In this document: positions 44,904 to 59,500 of the stretch, piece after piece
Layout of the letters: each line of letters opens with the position of its first letter
Numbering within the stretch: position 1 is the stretch's first letter
Source: Parafrankia elaeagni
Lineage (GTDB): Bacteria > Actinomycetota > Actinomycetes > Frankiales > Frankiaceae
Direction: 5' to 3'
Assembly: GCF_000374165.1 (NCBI RefSeq)
Contig: NZ_KB893772.1
Coordinates: forward strand, 124,001 to 188,000
DNA length: 64,000 bases
Position numbers and translations under genes: made by a program
The notes under the pieces: generated by a model
Databases searched by the model: none
Told to the model about the DNA's origin: nothing
What the model saw: the letters and a program-made list of their open reading frames with translations, nothing else

Positions 44904-46418
44904 GTGACCGCATCCACCGACACCGTCGGCGACGGGCAGTCAGTCGCCTCGGACGGGTCACCGGGGACGAGCCCGCAGGTCGACCCCCGGCGCTGGCTCG
45001 CGCTGGGCATCATCGCCATCGCTCAGCTGATGGTCGTCCTCGACGCGTCGATCGTGACCATTGCACTCCCCCACGCCCAGGCTGACCTGGGCATCTCCAC
45101 CGCCGACCGGCAGTGGGTCATGACCGCCTACACGCTCGCCTTCGGCGGCCTGCTGCTCCTCGGCGGCCGCATCGCGGACTTCCTCGGCCGCAAGCGGATC
45201 TTCATCTGGGGGCTCATCGGTTTCGCCGGGGCCTCCGCGCTCGGCGGCGCCGCCCCGAACGCCGAGCTCCTGTTCGCAGCCCGGGCGCTGCAGGGTGCCT
45301 GCGCGGCGCTGTTGGCGCCGGCGGCACTCTCGCTGATCACCGTGACCTTCACCGAGGGCAAGGAGCGGGCCCGGGCGTTCGGCGTCTACGGCGGGATCTC
45401 CGGCGGTGGCGCGGCCATCGGCCTCGTCGTCGGCGGCCTGCTCACCGAGTACGCGTCCTGGCGGTGGTGCCTGCTGGTGAACATCCCGATCGCGCTGGTC
45501 GCGGCGGTCGCGGCGCTGCCGATCGTCCGGGAGAGCAAGGCCGAGGGCAAGGCGAGCTATGACATCCCGGGCGCGGTGACCGTCACCGCCGGCCTGGTCG
45601 CGCTGGTCTACGGCTTCACCGTCGCCGCCGAGGACGGCTGGGGTTCCGCCACCACGATCGGCCTGCTCGTCGGGTCGGCAGTGCTGCTCGCCGCGTTCGT
45701 CGTCATCGAGACCCGCACGAAGGCCCCGCTGCTGCCGATGCGCGTCCCCCTGGAGCGCAACCGAGGCGGGTCCTTCCTGGCATCGCTGCTCATCGGCGGC
45801 GGGCTCTTCGCGATGTTCCTGTTCCTCACGTTCTACTTCCAGTCGACGCTGGGGTACAGCGCGCTGCGCAGCGGCTTCGCCTTCCTGCCGTTCAGCGTGG
45901 GCATCATCGTCTCGGCTGGTCTGGCCAGCCAGTTCCTTCCCCGGGTCGGCCCCAAGGCACTGATGATCGGCGGCAGCGTGCTCGCCGTGGCCGGCCTGCT
46001 GCTGCTCAGCCAGATCGGCGTCGACTCCAGCTACGTCGCCCTGGTGCTGCCGGCGGAGCTCCTGATCAGCTTCGGGATGGGCTTGGCGTTCGTCCCGATG
46101 TCCAGCGTGTCGCTGCTGGGGGTCGCCGAGCACGACGCGGGTGTGGCCAGCGCCCTGGTCAACACCACCCAGCAGGTCGGCGGGTCGCTCGGGGTGGCAC
46201 TGCTCAACACCGTCTACGCCACGGCCGTGACCGACTACCTCACCTCGCACGGCACCGGCCCGGCCGCCCAGGCGCAGGCGGCGGTCGAGGGGTACACGAC
46301 CTCGTTCCTGTGGAGCGCGGCGCTGATCGCACTGGCTCTGATCGCCGTGATCGTGCTCGTCAAGGCCGGCCGGGACGACGTGCCGCAGGGTGACGGGATC
46401 CCGGTCCACGCCGGCTGA
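44904..46418 (+). CDS. MFS transporter, DHA2/EmrB-QacA type
   Basis: This 504-residue antiporter has about 14 helices: LMVVLDASIVTIALPHAQAD in helix 1, RQWVMTAYTLAFGGLLLLGG, RIADFLGRKRIFIWGLIGFA (motif A), FGVYGGISGGGAAIGLVVGG (antiporter motif C), and a late PMSSVSLLGVAEHDAG segment. It should export drugs or toxic metabolites. GTG 44904 follows AGGAGA. It is controlled by the divergent MarR gene. It converges on the histidine kinase pair with 49 bases between stops. Confidence 0.93.
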   Translation: MTASTDTVGDGQSVASDGSPGTSPQVDPRRWLALGIIAIAQLMVVLDASIVTIALPHAQADLGISTADRQWVMTAYTLAFGGLLLLGGRIADFLGRKRIFIWGLIGFAGASALGGAAPNAELLFAARALQGACAALLAPAALSLITVTFTEGKERARAFGVYGGISGGGAAIGLVVGGLLTEYASWRWCLLVNIPIALVAAVAALPIVRESKAEGKASYDIPGAVTVTAGLVALVYGFTVAAEDGWGSATTIGLLVGSAVLLAAFVVIETRTKAPLLPMRVPLERNRGGSFLASLLIGGGLFAMFLFLTFYFQSTLGYSALRSGFAFLPFSVGIIVSAGLASQFLPRVGPKALMIGGSVLAVAGLLLLSQIGVDSSYVALVLPAELLISFGMGLAFVPMSSVSLLGVAEHDAGVASALVNTTQQVGGSLGVALLNTVYATAVTDYLTSHGTGPAAQAQAAVEGYTTSFLWSAALIALALIAVIVLVKAGRDDVPQGDGIPVHAG

Positions 46419-46467
46419 CACCGGTCATCACGGCCTGACGGCGGACAACCGGGTCAGGCGGCGGTGG

Positions 46468-47931
46468 TCATCCCGGCCCGGGGGTGCGTGGCGGGCCGGC
46501 CGCCGCCTCCCCGGGGCCGAGGCCGCGACCCAGGTCACGGACCTCCTGGTTGGCGGCGAGCAGTCCCTCGTGCAGCTGGCGGAGCACTGTCCGGGTGCCG
46601 GCCGGGTCGGCGGGCCGGGCCTGGGCGTCGGCCGCGACCAGCACGAGCTCCATCAGCCGCCGCTGCATGCCGTCGTGCAGGTCGGCGGCCATCCGGCGGC
46701 GCTGGGCGGCCTGCGCGCCGGCAACCTGCCGGTGGGCCGCGTGCACCTCGACCAGTCGGGCCCGGGCGGCGGCCTGGAGCTGGGCGTTCTCCAGCGCCAG
46801 CTGCCCGGCCCGCAGGGCGGCCTCGGTGTAGGCGTTGTCCGTGCCGAGGGCCGGGTCACCGGTCACCACGGCGAGCACGGCGCCGTCTCCGGTCCGCACC
46901 TCCCGGGCCCAGCGGGGCGCCGCGGCCAGGCCACGACCGCCCACCTCCGCGAGGTCCAGGTCGGCGGGGTCCCGGTCGGTCAGGTCCAGGTCGGTGAGGT
47001 CCAGGTCGGCGGGGCGGCCGTCGACGTCCACGTAGCCGGGCAGATCGGGCAGCCGGAACCAGATCTCGACCGTCGGGTCACGCAGCACGGTCCGCAGCGC
47101 GTCCCGGACGCTGCGGACGGTGGCGGGGTCGGTGAGGCGCAGCACCCGGTCGGCCGCGGTGACCACCCCGAGCGCCCGGCGCGCGGCGGCGACCACGAGC
47201 ACCACCGGGAACACCGCGAGCACGATGCTCTGCATGGCGATCCCCCGCATGACGCCGTCCAGGCCGTCCACCTCGATCGGCGGGGTGAGCACCGCGACGG
47301 TGACGATCGCGCCGCCCACCATGCTCAGGACGAGCGGGGCCACCACCCGCTCCGGGCCGCGCAGGCCGCGGACCCGCCGGGACAACAGGACCGCGAAGCC
47401 GACCGCCAACAGTGGGATGATCACCTGGAATCCGTCACTCAGCGCGCCGAACACCGACCGGTGCGCGAGCCAGCCGGGCCACCAGGCGTCCGCGGCGTAG
47501 CCGTTCCACTCCGGCCGGGAGGTGACCACGCTGAGGGCCATCACCGGGCCGAGCGCGACGGCCGTCGCGGTGACGAGCACCCGGTCCGCCCGGCCGGCCA
47601 GCCGCCCCTGCGGGTAGCGCAGCAGCGCCAGGCAGAACAGGACGTAGAAGACGCAGTTCCCGGCGATCCCGAGCACCGGCCCGATCCCGGTGTTCCAGCT
47701 CATCGCCCAGGTCGCGAGCCAGGCCAGGCCCGCGCCGACGAGCGGGCGGCCACAGCCGCGCAGCGGCCCGGCGGGCAGCATCAGCACGCCGGCGCCGGTC
47801 AGGCCACCCGCGATCAGGACGTTCACCACCGCGATCGCCGGGGCGCTCCCCAGGTAGGGCCACCCGGCCGCCAGCGTCGCCGCGCCGGCCGCGGCACCCG
47901 CTCCAGCCGCGGCCGCCACCCGGCCGTTCAC
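46468..47931 (-). CDS. Membrane histidine kinase paralogue lacking the ATPase domain
   Basis: This 487-residue protein is a paralogue of the upstream kinase: six or so membrane helices, beginning AAGWPYLGSAPAIAVVNVLI, then a soluble linker with an imperfect LDLTDLDLTD repeat, a coiled region and the HisKA_3 helix QRRRMAADLHDGMQRR with the acceptor histidine at about 419. It ends 68 residues later with a Gly/Pro-rich tail, so the ATP-binding domain is absent. GTG 47931 overlaps the stop of the upstream kinase by four bases, which gives coupled translation and favours a hetero-oligomer. Only 49 bases separate its stop from the converging transporter gene. Confidence 0.85.
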   Translation of the reverse strand: MNGRVAAAAGAGAAAGAATLAAGWPYLGSAPAIAVVNVLIAGGLTGAGVLMLPAGPLRGCGRPLVGAGLAWLATWAMSWNTGIGPVLGIAGNCVFYVLFCLALLRYPQGRLAGRADRVLVTATAVALGPVMALSVVTSRPEWNGYAADAWWPGWLAHRSVFGALSDGFQVIIPLLAVGFAVLLSRRVRGLRGPERVVAPLVLSMVGGAIVTVAVLTPPIEVDGLDGVMRGIAMQSIVLAVFPVVLVVAAARRALGVVTAADRVLRLTDPATVRSVRDALRTVLRDPTVEIWFRLPDLPGYVDVDGRPADLDLTDLDLTDRDPADLDLAEVGGRGLAAAPRWAREVRTGDGAVLAVVTGDPALGTDNAYTEAALRAGQLALENAQLQAAARARLVEVHAAHRQVAGAQAAQRRRMAADLHDGMQRRLMELVLVAADAQARPADPAGTRTVLRQLHEGLLAANQEVRDLGRGLGPGEAAAGPPRTPGPG

Positions 47932-49706
47932 GGCGCCGCGGCGGTCGGGACGGTGACCCGCACCGTCGTCCCGGCTCCCGGCGGGCTGGCGAGGTCGACG
48001 CTGCCGCCGGCCGCCTCCGCCCGGTCGCGCAGACCCGACAGGCCCCCGGACGTTCCCTCGGCGGCGCCACCGCGCCCGTCGTCCCGCACCTCCACCACCA
48101 GCCACTGCGCGCCTCCCGACAGCCGCACCCGCGCCGACGCCGCCCCCGCGTGCTTGACGACGTTCGCCAGCAGTTCCGAGACGGCGAAGTAGACCGTGCG
48201 CTCGGCCAGGTCGCCGTAGGGGCCGGGGCCGGTCAGGGCGATCTCGACGTCCACCGGCAGCGTCAGCCGTCCGGCGGCGGCGCGCACGGCCCCGGCCAGG
48301 CCCCGGCTGCGAAGGATCTCGGGGTCCAGGCCGCGGGCGATCGTGCGTACCTCGTCGTTCGCGGCGAGCAGGCCGGCGCGGATGTCACCGAACACCGTCT
48401 CCGACGCCCCCGGGTCGTCCGCGGACCATTCGGCGGCACTGACCATCATCGCCAGGGCGAGCAGCCGCTGCTGGACGCCGTCGTGCAGGTCACGGGCGAT
48501 CCGGTTGCGCTCGGCTGCCTCGGCCTCCTCGACCCGCCGCTGCGCCGCCCGGGTCTCGACCACCTGCGCCTGGATGGCCACCTGCAGCTGGGCGTTCTGC
48601 AGCGCCAGCCGGGCGGCCCGCAGCGCCGCCCCGGTGAACGCGGCGGGCCCGCGGCGCAGCACCGACCGGCCGGTGACAAGGGCCAGCATCTCACCGGACG
48701 GAGCTGACACCGGCTGACGCCAGGCCGGCCCGGGATCGCCGTCGGGCTCGGCGGGCTCCCCGTCGACATCGACGAAGCGGCTCTCGTCCGGCAGCCAGAA
48801 GTACAGGTCGACGGTGTCGTCGCGCAGCACCCGGCGTAACGCGTCCCGGACGGCGGTGACCGTGGTCGGGCCACCGCCGGGCCGCAGCATCCGGTCCGCG
48901 GAGGTCGCGACCGTGACGGCACGCCACAGCTCGCACAGCACCAGCGCGAACGGAAGCACCGCCAGTGCGGCGCCCTGCTCTGCGATGTTGTCGGCGTTGT
49001 GGCCGGGTTTCCGGTTGTCCAGGGTCGGCGAGAGCACCGCCAGGCCGATGACGACGAGGCTCAGCGCGACCAGCGCCGGGGCGAGCACCGACCGCTCCAG
49101 GCCGTACAGCCGGGCCCAGTGCCGCCCGACCAGCGCCACGAACACGGCCGCCAGCACCGGGTTGACCACCAGGTAGACATCGCTGACCGCGCCGAACAGC
49201 GCCTCGCTGGCCGCCAGCGTCGGCCAGGACGCGCCCGCGTCGAAGCCGTTCCACTCCGGCTCGGAGGTCAGGATCGACAGCGCCGCCAGCGGGCCGTAGG
49301 CAAGGGTCGTGAGGGCGCCGGCCCACCAGTCCAGGCGGCCGGTGGGGATCCCGTCCGGGTAGAGCAGGACACCCCAGCCGAAGGCCACGAAGAACAACGC
49401 GTTGGCGAGGAGACCGAGGGCCGGCAGCGGGCCGACGTCCCAGCCCAACAACCAGGTGAGGGCCCAGCACAGGCCGGCGGCCACGGCCATCCAGCCCGTC
49501 CGGCGCAGCGACGGGGAGCCGGCGAGCAGGACCCCGGAGACGACGAACGCGCCGGCCACGAAGGCGTTGACCGCCGCGAGGGCGGGCTCGCCGCGCCAGT
49601 AGGGCCACCCGGCGGCCACAGTGAGCGCCGCTGCCGCCGCGCCGCAGGCGATCGCGGCCAGCAGCAGGCGATACCGGGACCAGCGGGGGACGGAGCTCGT
49701 CGACAC
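47928..49706 (-). CDS. Membrane sensor histidine kinase (NarL-group, HisKA_3)
   Basis: This 592-residue kinase has N-terminal membrane helices (LLLAAIACGAAAAALTVAAG; LGLLANALFFVAFGWGVLLY and others), a linker with coiled coil, the dimerisation helix with histidine about 408 in ERNRIARDLHDGVQQR, and a complete HATPase domain: N box SELLANVVKHAGA, G1 DDGRGG, and G2 GGLSGLRDRAEAAGG. GTG 49706 follows GAGGAAGGG. Such kinases normally phosphorylate a LuxR-type response regulator; none is adjacent. The next gene is an ATPase-less paralogue overlapping by 4 bases. Confidence 0.92.
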   Translation of the reverse strand: MSTSSVPRWSRYRLLLAAIACGAAAAALTVAAGWPYWRGEPALAAVNAFVAGAFVVSGVLLAGSPSLRRTGWMAVAAGLCWALTWLLGWDVGPLPALGLLANALFFVAFGWGVLLYPDGIPTGRLDWWAGALTTLAYGPLAALSILTSEPEWNGFDAGASWPTLAASEALFGAVSDVYLVVNPVLAAVFVALVGRHWARLYGLERSVLAPALVALSLVVIGLAVLSPTLDNRKPGHNADNIAEQGAALAVLPFALVLCELWRAVTVATSADRMLRPGGGPTTVTAVRDALRRVLRDDTVDLYFWLPDESRFVDVDGEPAEPDGDPGPAWRQPVSAPSGEMLALVTGRSVLRRGPAAFTGAALRAARLALQNAQLQVAIQAQVVETRAAQRRVEEAEAAERNRIARDLHDGVQQRLLALAMMVSAAEWSADDPGASETVFGDIRAGLLAANDEVRTIARGLDPEILRSRGLAGAVRAAAGRLTLPVDVEIALTGPGPYGDLAERTVYFAVSELLANVVKHAGAASARVRLSGGAQWLVVEVRDDGRGGAAEGTSGGLSGLRDRAEAAGGSVDLASPPGAGTTVRVTVPTAAAP

Positions 49707-50137
49707 GGGTCCCTTCCTCAGCCAGCCGGCACCGCTGTCCGGGCGGCCGGGGCCGCCGCACGCGCCGGGGCCGCCGCTCCGTGTGACGATCATTCCACGT
49801 ACACCCGGCTGTCGGCCGGCCGGGGAGCACACGTCGGGCAGCCGCACCGCGGGTCGCGGCCGCCCCGTCGGGTTCCGGCCGGGTAGCGTGCCTCCTCACA
49901 TGCGCGAGCCGGCTGTCCGCAGCCCTGTTCCGTGCCGCGGTTGCGCTGCCCCCTGTGCCCGCCCCCGCGATGCCCCGTACCGGCCCCGCGACGTCCTGCG
50001 CCGGTTCCGCGGCGTCCAGCCCCTTCCACCGGTCGCGCCAGTGCGCCGGTGCCGCCGTTCCGCGGCTTCGTCCCCGGTCCGCGGGCAACGGCTCCGCTCC
50101 GGCCCCGCCCGCGCCGCCGAGAAACAGAAAGCAGGTC
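49707..50137. other. Gene-free divergent spacer before metK
   Basis: No gene is supported. The sequence is very GC-rich with repeated CCGCG-type motifs. It must contain promoters for the kinase pair and metK. I looked for a SAM-responsive riboswitch and could not recognise one. Confidence 0.4.
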
Positions 50138-51409
50138 ATGATGCCCCGTCGGCTGTTCACCTCCGAATCCGTCACCGAAGGCCACCCGGACAAGCTGGCC
50201 GACCAGATCAGCGACGCCCTCCTGGACGCCTACCTGAGCGCCGACCCGACCTCCCGGGTCGCGGTCGAGACGCTGCTGACCACCGGCCACGTGCACGTCG
50301 CCGGCGAGGTCACCTCCGCGGCGCTCATCGACGTCACCGCGGTCGTGCGCCGCACGCTGACCGAGATCGGCTACAACGCGGCGACCGGCTTCGACGGGGC
50401 GACCGTCGGTGTCCTGGTGTCGATCGGCGCGCAGTCCCCCGACATCGCCCAGGGTGTCGACCACGCCTACGAGGCACGGCGGTCCGCCGCCGGCGGGACG
50501 GCCGCCGGCGGGACGGCCGCCGACGACGCGCTCGGCCGGCAGGGCGCGGGCGACCAGGGGATCATGTTCGGCTACGCGACCGACGAGACCCCGGACCTGC
50601 TGCCACTGCCGATCACGCTGGCGCACCGGCTCGCCGAGCGGCTCGCCCGGGTCCGCCACGACGGGGTGCTGCCCTACCTGCGCCCGGACGGCAAGACCCA
50701 GGTCACCATCGAGTACGACGGCGACCGGCCGGCGCGGCTCGACACCGTGGTCGTCTCCGCCCACCACGCCGCCGGAGTCGACCTCGAGAGCCAGCTGATC
50801 CCGGACATCCGCGCCCAGGTCGTCGAACCGGAGCTCAAGCGGCTCGCCGAGGAGAGCCTGGGCCTCGAGGTCGACGGCTACCGGCTGCTCGTGAACCCGA
50901 CGGGCCGGTTCGAGATCGGCGGCCCGCAGGGTGACGCCGGCCTCACCGGCCGTAAGATCATCATCGACACGTACGGCGGGTACGCCCGGCACGGCGGTGG
51001 TGCCTTCTCCGGCAAGGACCCGTCCAAGGTCGACCGCTCGGCGGCCTACGCGCTGCGCTGGGTGGCCAAGAACGTCGTCGCCGCGGGCCTGGCCCGCCGC
51101 GCCGAGCTGCAGGTCGCCTACGCGATCGGGAAGGCGGAGCCGGTCGGGTTGTTCGTGGAGACGTTCGGTACCGAGCAGGTACCGGTGGAGCGGATCGAGC
51201 GGGCCGTGGACGAGGTGTTCGACCTCCGCCCCGCCGCGATCATCCGGGACCTGGACCTGCTGCGCCCCGTCTACCGGCGGACGGCCGCCTACGGCCACTT
51301 CGGCCGTTCGCTGCCCGAGTTCACCTGGGAGCGCACGGACCGCGCCGACGCGCTGCGCGCCACCGCTTCCGCCGCCTCCTCCTCCGCCTCTGCCACCTCC
51401 TCCGCCTGA
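50138..51409 (+). CDS. metK: S-adenosylmethionine synthetase
   Basis: MetK makes SAM from methionine and ATP. The 423-residue protein has [20 protein letters not shown], the ATP-binding [69 protein letters not shown] and [25 protein letters not shown] insertion of about 12 residues, coded by a short direct repeat, precedes the GAGDQG loop, and the C-terminus ends in a Ser/Ala tract. The ATG at 50138 is used; 50141 is equivalent. It converges on metX, forming a methionine/SAM cluster. BioA (11558) uses its product as amino donor. Confidence 0.96.
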   Translation: MMPRRLFTSESVTEGHPDKLADQISDALLDAYLSADPTSRVAVETLLTTGHVHVAGEVTSAALIDVTAVVRRTLTEIGYNAATGFDGATVGVLVSIGAQSPDIAQGVDHAYEARRSAAGGTAAGGTAADDALGRQGAGDQGIMFGYATDETPDLLPLPITLAHRLAERLARVRHDGVLPYLRPDGKTQVTIEYDGDRPARLDTVVVSAHHAAGVDLESQLIPDIRAQVVEPELKRLAEESLGLEVDGYRLLVNPTGRFEIGGPQGDAGLTGRKIIIDTYGGYARHGGGAFSGKDPSKVDRSAAYALRWVAKNVVAAGLARRAELQVAYAIGKAEPVGLFVETFGTEQVPVERIERAVDEVFDLRPAAIIRDLDLLRPVYRRTAAYGHFGRSLPEFTWERTDRADALRATASAASSSASATSSA

Positions 51410-51428
51410 CCGTCCCGGGCTGGCCGCT

Positions 51429-54625
<3,197 letters not shown>

Positions 54626-54629
<4 letters not shown>

Positions 54630-56119
54630 GCGAGCAGACCGATGCCGCGACCACGCCCACCCGGCCGCCCGGCGCGAACCCGTCGGCGCACCGGGCCTCG
54701 CACCCGACCGACCGGGCCGCGTATCCGCCCGGCCGGGCCGCCGAACCGCCCCCCGTGCCACCCGCCGGGCAGCCCGCCGGGCAGCCCGCCGCGCTCCCGG
54801 GTACCGCGGGTGTCACGCCCGCGCAGCGCGGGCCCGCGGTCTCGACATGGTCGTTCGAAACCCGCCAGATCCACGCCGGCACGCAGCCCGATCCGACGAC
54901 CGGGGCGCGCGCCGTCCCGATCTACCAGAGCGCCTCGTTCGTCTTCGCCGACGCCGAGCAGGCCGCCGGCCTGTTCGCCCTGACCGAGACCGGCTTCACC
55001 TACACCCGGGTCGTGAACCCGACCCAGGACGCACTCGAACAGCGCATCGCCGACCTGGAAGGCGGCGTCGCCGCGCTCGCGACCGCCAGCGGGCAGGCCG
55101 CGCAGACCCTGGCCCTGCTCAACATCGCCTCGGCCGGCGACCACCTCGTCTCGTCCGCCTCGCTGTACGGCGGCACCTACGCCCTGTTCCGCCACACCTT
55201 CGCCGACCTCGGCATCGAGACGACGTTCGTCGACGACCCCGACGACCTGGACGCCTGGCGGGCGGCGGTGCGCCCGAACACCGCCGCGTTCTACGGGGAG
55301 ACGATCGGCAACCCGCGCGGCAACGTCCTGGACATCGCCGGGATCGCCGCGGTCGGCCACGACGCCGGCATCCCGCTCGTCGTCGACAACACGCTCCCCT
55401 CGCCCTACCTCACCCGCCCGCTGGAGCACGGGGCCGACATCGTCGTGCACTCGGCCACGAAGTTCATCGGCGGGCACGGGACGTCCATCGGCGGTGTGAT
55501 CGTCGACGGCGGCCGGTTCGACTGGGGCAACGGCCGCTACCCCCGCTTCACCCAGCCCGACCCGTCCTACGACGGCCTGGTGTTCCTCGACGTGTTCCCG
55601 GAGACCGCGTACATCCTGCGCGCCCGCGCGCGGCTGCTGCGTGACCTGGGCCCGGCGCTGTCGCCGATGAACGCGTTCCTGCTGCTGCAAGGCCTGGAGA
55701 CACTGTCGCTACGGATGGAGCGGCACTGCGCCAATGCGCTGCGCGTCGCGACCTGGCTGCGGGGCCACGAGGAGGTCACCCGCGTCGCCTACCCCGGCCT
55801 GCCCGACAGCCCCTGGCGGGACGCCGCGGCACGGTACCTGCCACGGGGGGCGGGCGCGGTGGTCGCCTTCGGGCTGCGCGACGGCGAGCGCCGCGGCCCG
55901 GCCTTCATCGAGGCGCTGCGCCTGCACAGCCACCTGGCGAACATCGGGGACGTCCGCTCGCTCGCGATCCACCCCGCGTCGACGACCCACGCCCAGCTCA
56001 CCGAGGCCGAACGGGCCGCCAGCGGCGTCCCCGCCGACCTGATCCGGCTCTCCGTGGGCCTCGAGGGCGTCGAGGACATCCTCACCGACCTCGACACCGC
56101 GTTCCGCGCGACCCACTGA
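54626..56119 (+). CDS. Second O-acetylhomoserine sulfhydrylase-like PLP enzyme
   Basis: This 497-residue paralogue of MetY begins with a 70-residue Pro/Ala-rich extension, then the same fold: [40 protein letters not shown], the PLP lysine in [20 protein letters not shown] and [20 protein letters not shown]. It differs in regions near the active site such as NNTL context VDNTLPSPYLTRPLE. It may be redundant with metY or use another acyl-homoserine or sulfur donor. The GTG at 54626 overlaps the stop of the oxygenase remnant; a later start at the conserved domain is possible. Confidence 0.9.
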
Positions 56120-56543
56120 CCCCGCCTGACGGGCCTCACCCTGCAGACTTCCTCGGCCGGACCACCACCTGAACGCAGGATGCACCGCGCGAGATCGCTG
56201 CCCCGGTATGCGGGGACAGCTCGCGCTGTGGCCACGGCCGGGCGGAACAGTGGTCCGGGTTCGTCGACGCCGGTTTCGCATTTCGCAGGACCGCGATGGA
56301 TACCATCCCGCTCGGCGAGACGGCGGCCAAGGCAGATGGTGGCAGATCGCACTACGGCTGGATCACGAGGGCAGTTCCGTTCTCAGTGCTGCCCTTTAGG
56401 GCCGTACAACAACGGTCCGAGCGTGACCATAACCCGTGAGGCATGCTGTCGACACTGCTACAGTGCGGAACGGGTGTCCGGGAGAAACGGGCGTCATCTC
56501 AGTATGCTCTGGTGGTCGGTTTCCATGTGGGAGGCGGCGGCGG
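56120..56543. other. Gene-free spacer upstream of the helicase-nuclease gene
   Basis: No gene is supported in these 424 bases. The part after 56300 is less GC-rich than the housekeeping genes and probably carries the promoter of the large helicase gene; GGGAGG lies just before its GTG. Confidence 0.4.
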
Positions 56544-59500
56544 GTGGGGTGGCGTGAAGAGATCGTCGCAGCCCTCGGCGAATGGATTACGGCCGAGGGA
56601 GGCGCGGGAAAGCCCGCGCGCTGGCGCCGCCTTGGCAGGGCGGCCCGCACCGGCGGGCCCGGTACCTACGCGCTGGACCTACGCGGCTCCGATATCGGAC
56701 CCGACCAGCTCGACGCGCTGAAGCTCGCCGGCCCTGAACCTGACTCCCTACGAACGACCGGGTTCGCCGTTTCCGAGGTCACGCAGAACGGCTCGCTGCT
56801 CACGCTGAAGGTCGCCGAGTTCGCCGACATCAGCGACCCGTACCTCTGGATGTTGAAGCAACCGCCGACGTTCCTTGTCGAGGCTCTGCGCGACGGGCTT
56901 CAGGGGCTGGGCGAGGCGGCTCTGGCGTCCGCGCTGGCCGCCGGATCGATCGGTGGCGAGGCTTCACCGGTGTCTGCTCCGGCGGGTTTCCACCCGGCGC
57001 AGGGGGACGCCTACCGAGCATGTCTCGGCACGGGTGTGCGGCTGGTGTGGGGACCGCCGGGCACCGGCAAGACGACCGTCCTCAGCCGTGCCATCTGTGA
57101 TCTCATCAGCAGGGGTGACCGGGTGCTGCTGGTCTCCGCCACCAACATCGCCGTGGACAACGCCTTGCTGGGCGTGGTCAGGCAGAACCGGCACGCTTCC
57201 GGCGACATCGTTCGGGTCGGACCACCGCAGCTGAAGGAGATCGCCGACGACCCCACGGTTTCTCTCCCGCTCATCGTGCGGGAACGCCTCACCGAGACCA
57301 CCGGGCGCAGCAACAGAATCGAACGTGAACTGGTGGCGATACGCGACCGTGCCGTGGAACTCGCCGCGCTGGGTGCAAGGGCTGTCGGCTTCGACCCCCC
57401 GGCCTACTTCGCGGCGCTGAAGCTGCTGCGCACCCCCGGGTTCGACGTCGCCTCCGCCAACACCCGGTCGGATGACGCGGGTTCCCTGCTGGTCGCCGCG
57501 ATACAGACGCTGGTGCGGGCTGAAGAAGTTCTGGTCAAGGCTCGTCGGGGCGTCACGGCCGTGGAATCCTCGCGCCGGCAGTGGGACGAGGTCGACGAAC
57601 TGCGCTTGGAGCAGTCCCAATTGCTGGACGCGGCCGGCAGGAGAGACGCCGCGGTGCTACTGAGCACCGACCGCTGTCATCGACTCCGAACCGCACTGGA
57701 GGAACTCGAGAACCAGCGCGGCATCGCCCGATGGCGCGCGAAGGATCGCAGGGAACAACTCGTGCAGGACCTGCGTGAGGCCGAAGAGCAGGCCAGCCGA
57801 GACAAAGATGATGCCGCAAGCGCTCGCGTCACCGCGCAAACCCGCCACAGCGCTCTCGAGCAACAGGTACGCGGTCTCATCGCTCGCATCCCACAAACCC
57901 GCGAACAGATCGGCACACGCCACGCGGAACTCCGCGCGGCGCAGGCGGCCCACCAGAGCGCCGAGCACCAGGTCCGTCGCCTGCGGCGTGAGGCAGACGA
58001 ACGCGAACAGGAGGCGCGGCGAGCCCGGGATGCGCACGCCCTGACCACACATGCCGAGCGGCGGGGCTGGCCGAGCTGCCACGCCGAGATCGAACGCCTG
58101 CAGCCACAAGCTGCCACGGACGCCCGACGGCGGCCCGAACTCGAGAAGCAGTTCGAACAGGTTCAGGAGGAGCACGAGCGACTTGTCCGCAACGCCCAGA
58201 AAGAGATCATCGGCTCCGCCAGACTCGTCGCGACCACTCTCGCCAGGTTCCGGACCAACAAGGCTGTCTTCGAGGGCCCCTACGATGTCGTGCTCGTCGA
58301 CGAAGCAGGAGCGGCGACACTGCCCGAGGTTCTGCTCGCCACCGCGAAGGCTGGCCGCGCCGCAGTGCTACTCGGCGACTTCATGCAGCTCGGGCCGGTC
58401 ATCCCGCCTGCGCTCAAGGATCTCAAGAGGCCAGACGTCGAACGGTGGCTGCTGCCAGACATCTTCCAGCACTGCGCGATCCGTGACCCGGAGGATGCGA
58501 GACGGCATCCGGGCTGCGTGTCTTTGGTCGAACAGCATCGGTTCGGCCCGACGGTCATGCGGCTCGCCAACGAACTGGCCTACGGCGGATCGCTCCAGCA
58601 CGGACGTCGGGCTCCGGCGCCACGACCGGCCGATGACCCGGAGATCGTCCTCATCGACACCGACGGCCTGCACGAACTTGCACACGTCCACCTCACAGGC
58701 CGCAGAAAGGGATGGTGGGCAGCGGGCTCGCTGATCTCCCGCGCGCTGGTCGAGCTGCACCACGAGGGAGGTGAGGAGACAGGTGTCGTCACTCCATACG
58801 GTGTGCAGGCCGAAGCCACCCTCGAGGCCCTCCGAGATGTCGAGGTGACCGGCCGCCCGCTGGCCGAGGTCGGTACGACTCACCGCTTCCAGGGGCGGGA
58901 GTTCCCCATCGTCATCTTCGACACGGTGGAGGGCGCGGGCAGCCGCGAGCTGTGGATGGCCCGAGCTCGAATGGGAACGGACGAATGGGAACGTGAGGGC
59001 GCCCGGCTCTTCAACGTCGCAGTCACCCGAGTCCAGACTCGTCTCTACATCATCGGCAGTGAGGAACGTATTACCGAGGCGAAGCGCGGGACAGCCTTCG
59101 CGTACCTGGCCGCGATGATCGGCACGGCTGGCGTACGGCGCCTCCAGGCGAAGCAGCTGATCACCCCGCCGAGCGGAGTCCCCGCTGCCCTCGGTCAGTT
59201 CGGTTCCACCCTTGCCGACGTGCTCAGCCGGCATGTGGAGGTCACGGACGTCGACGACGAGCATGCCTTCTTCACCACCTTCGAGGACCAGATCCGCGGC
59301 GCCCGCGCCTCGTTGTGGCTGTGGGCACCGTGGGTCGCGAAACGTATCCGCGGCATCCTTCCCCTCCTGGAGGACGCCGCACGGCGTGGAGTCCGGGTTA
59401 CGGTCTTCATCCGTGACAACTCCGACCAGGTGCAGCGCACCGAAGTGAGTCAGGATCTCATCGCGGATCTGCGAGCCGTGGTGCACACGGTTGTTCCGAT

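Noticed and set aside
46421-46467. Frameshifted ATPase domain downstream of the truncated kinase
   Set aside because: Only 49 bases lie before the converging transporter stop, so the domain is truly absent here.
49707-50137. SAM riboswitch upstream of metK (also sought upstream of metY)
   Set aside because: No SAM-I, SAM-II or SAM-IV conserved core could be recognised by eye on either strand. A covariance-model search would be decisive.
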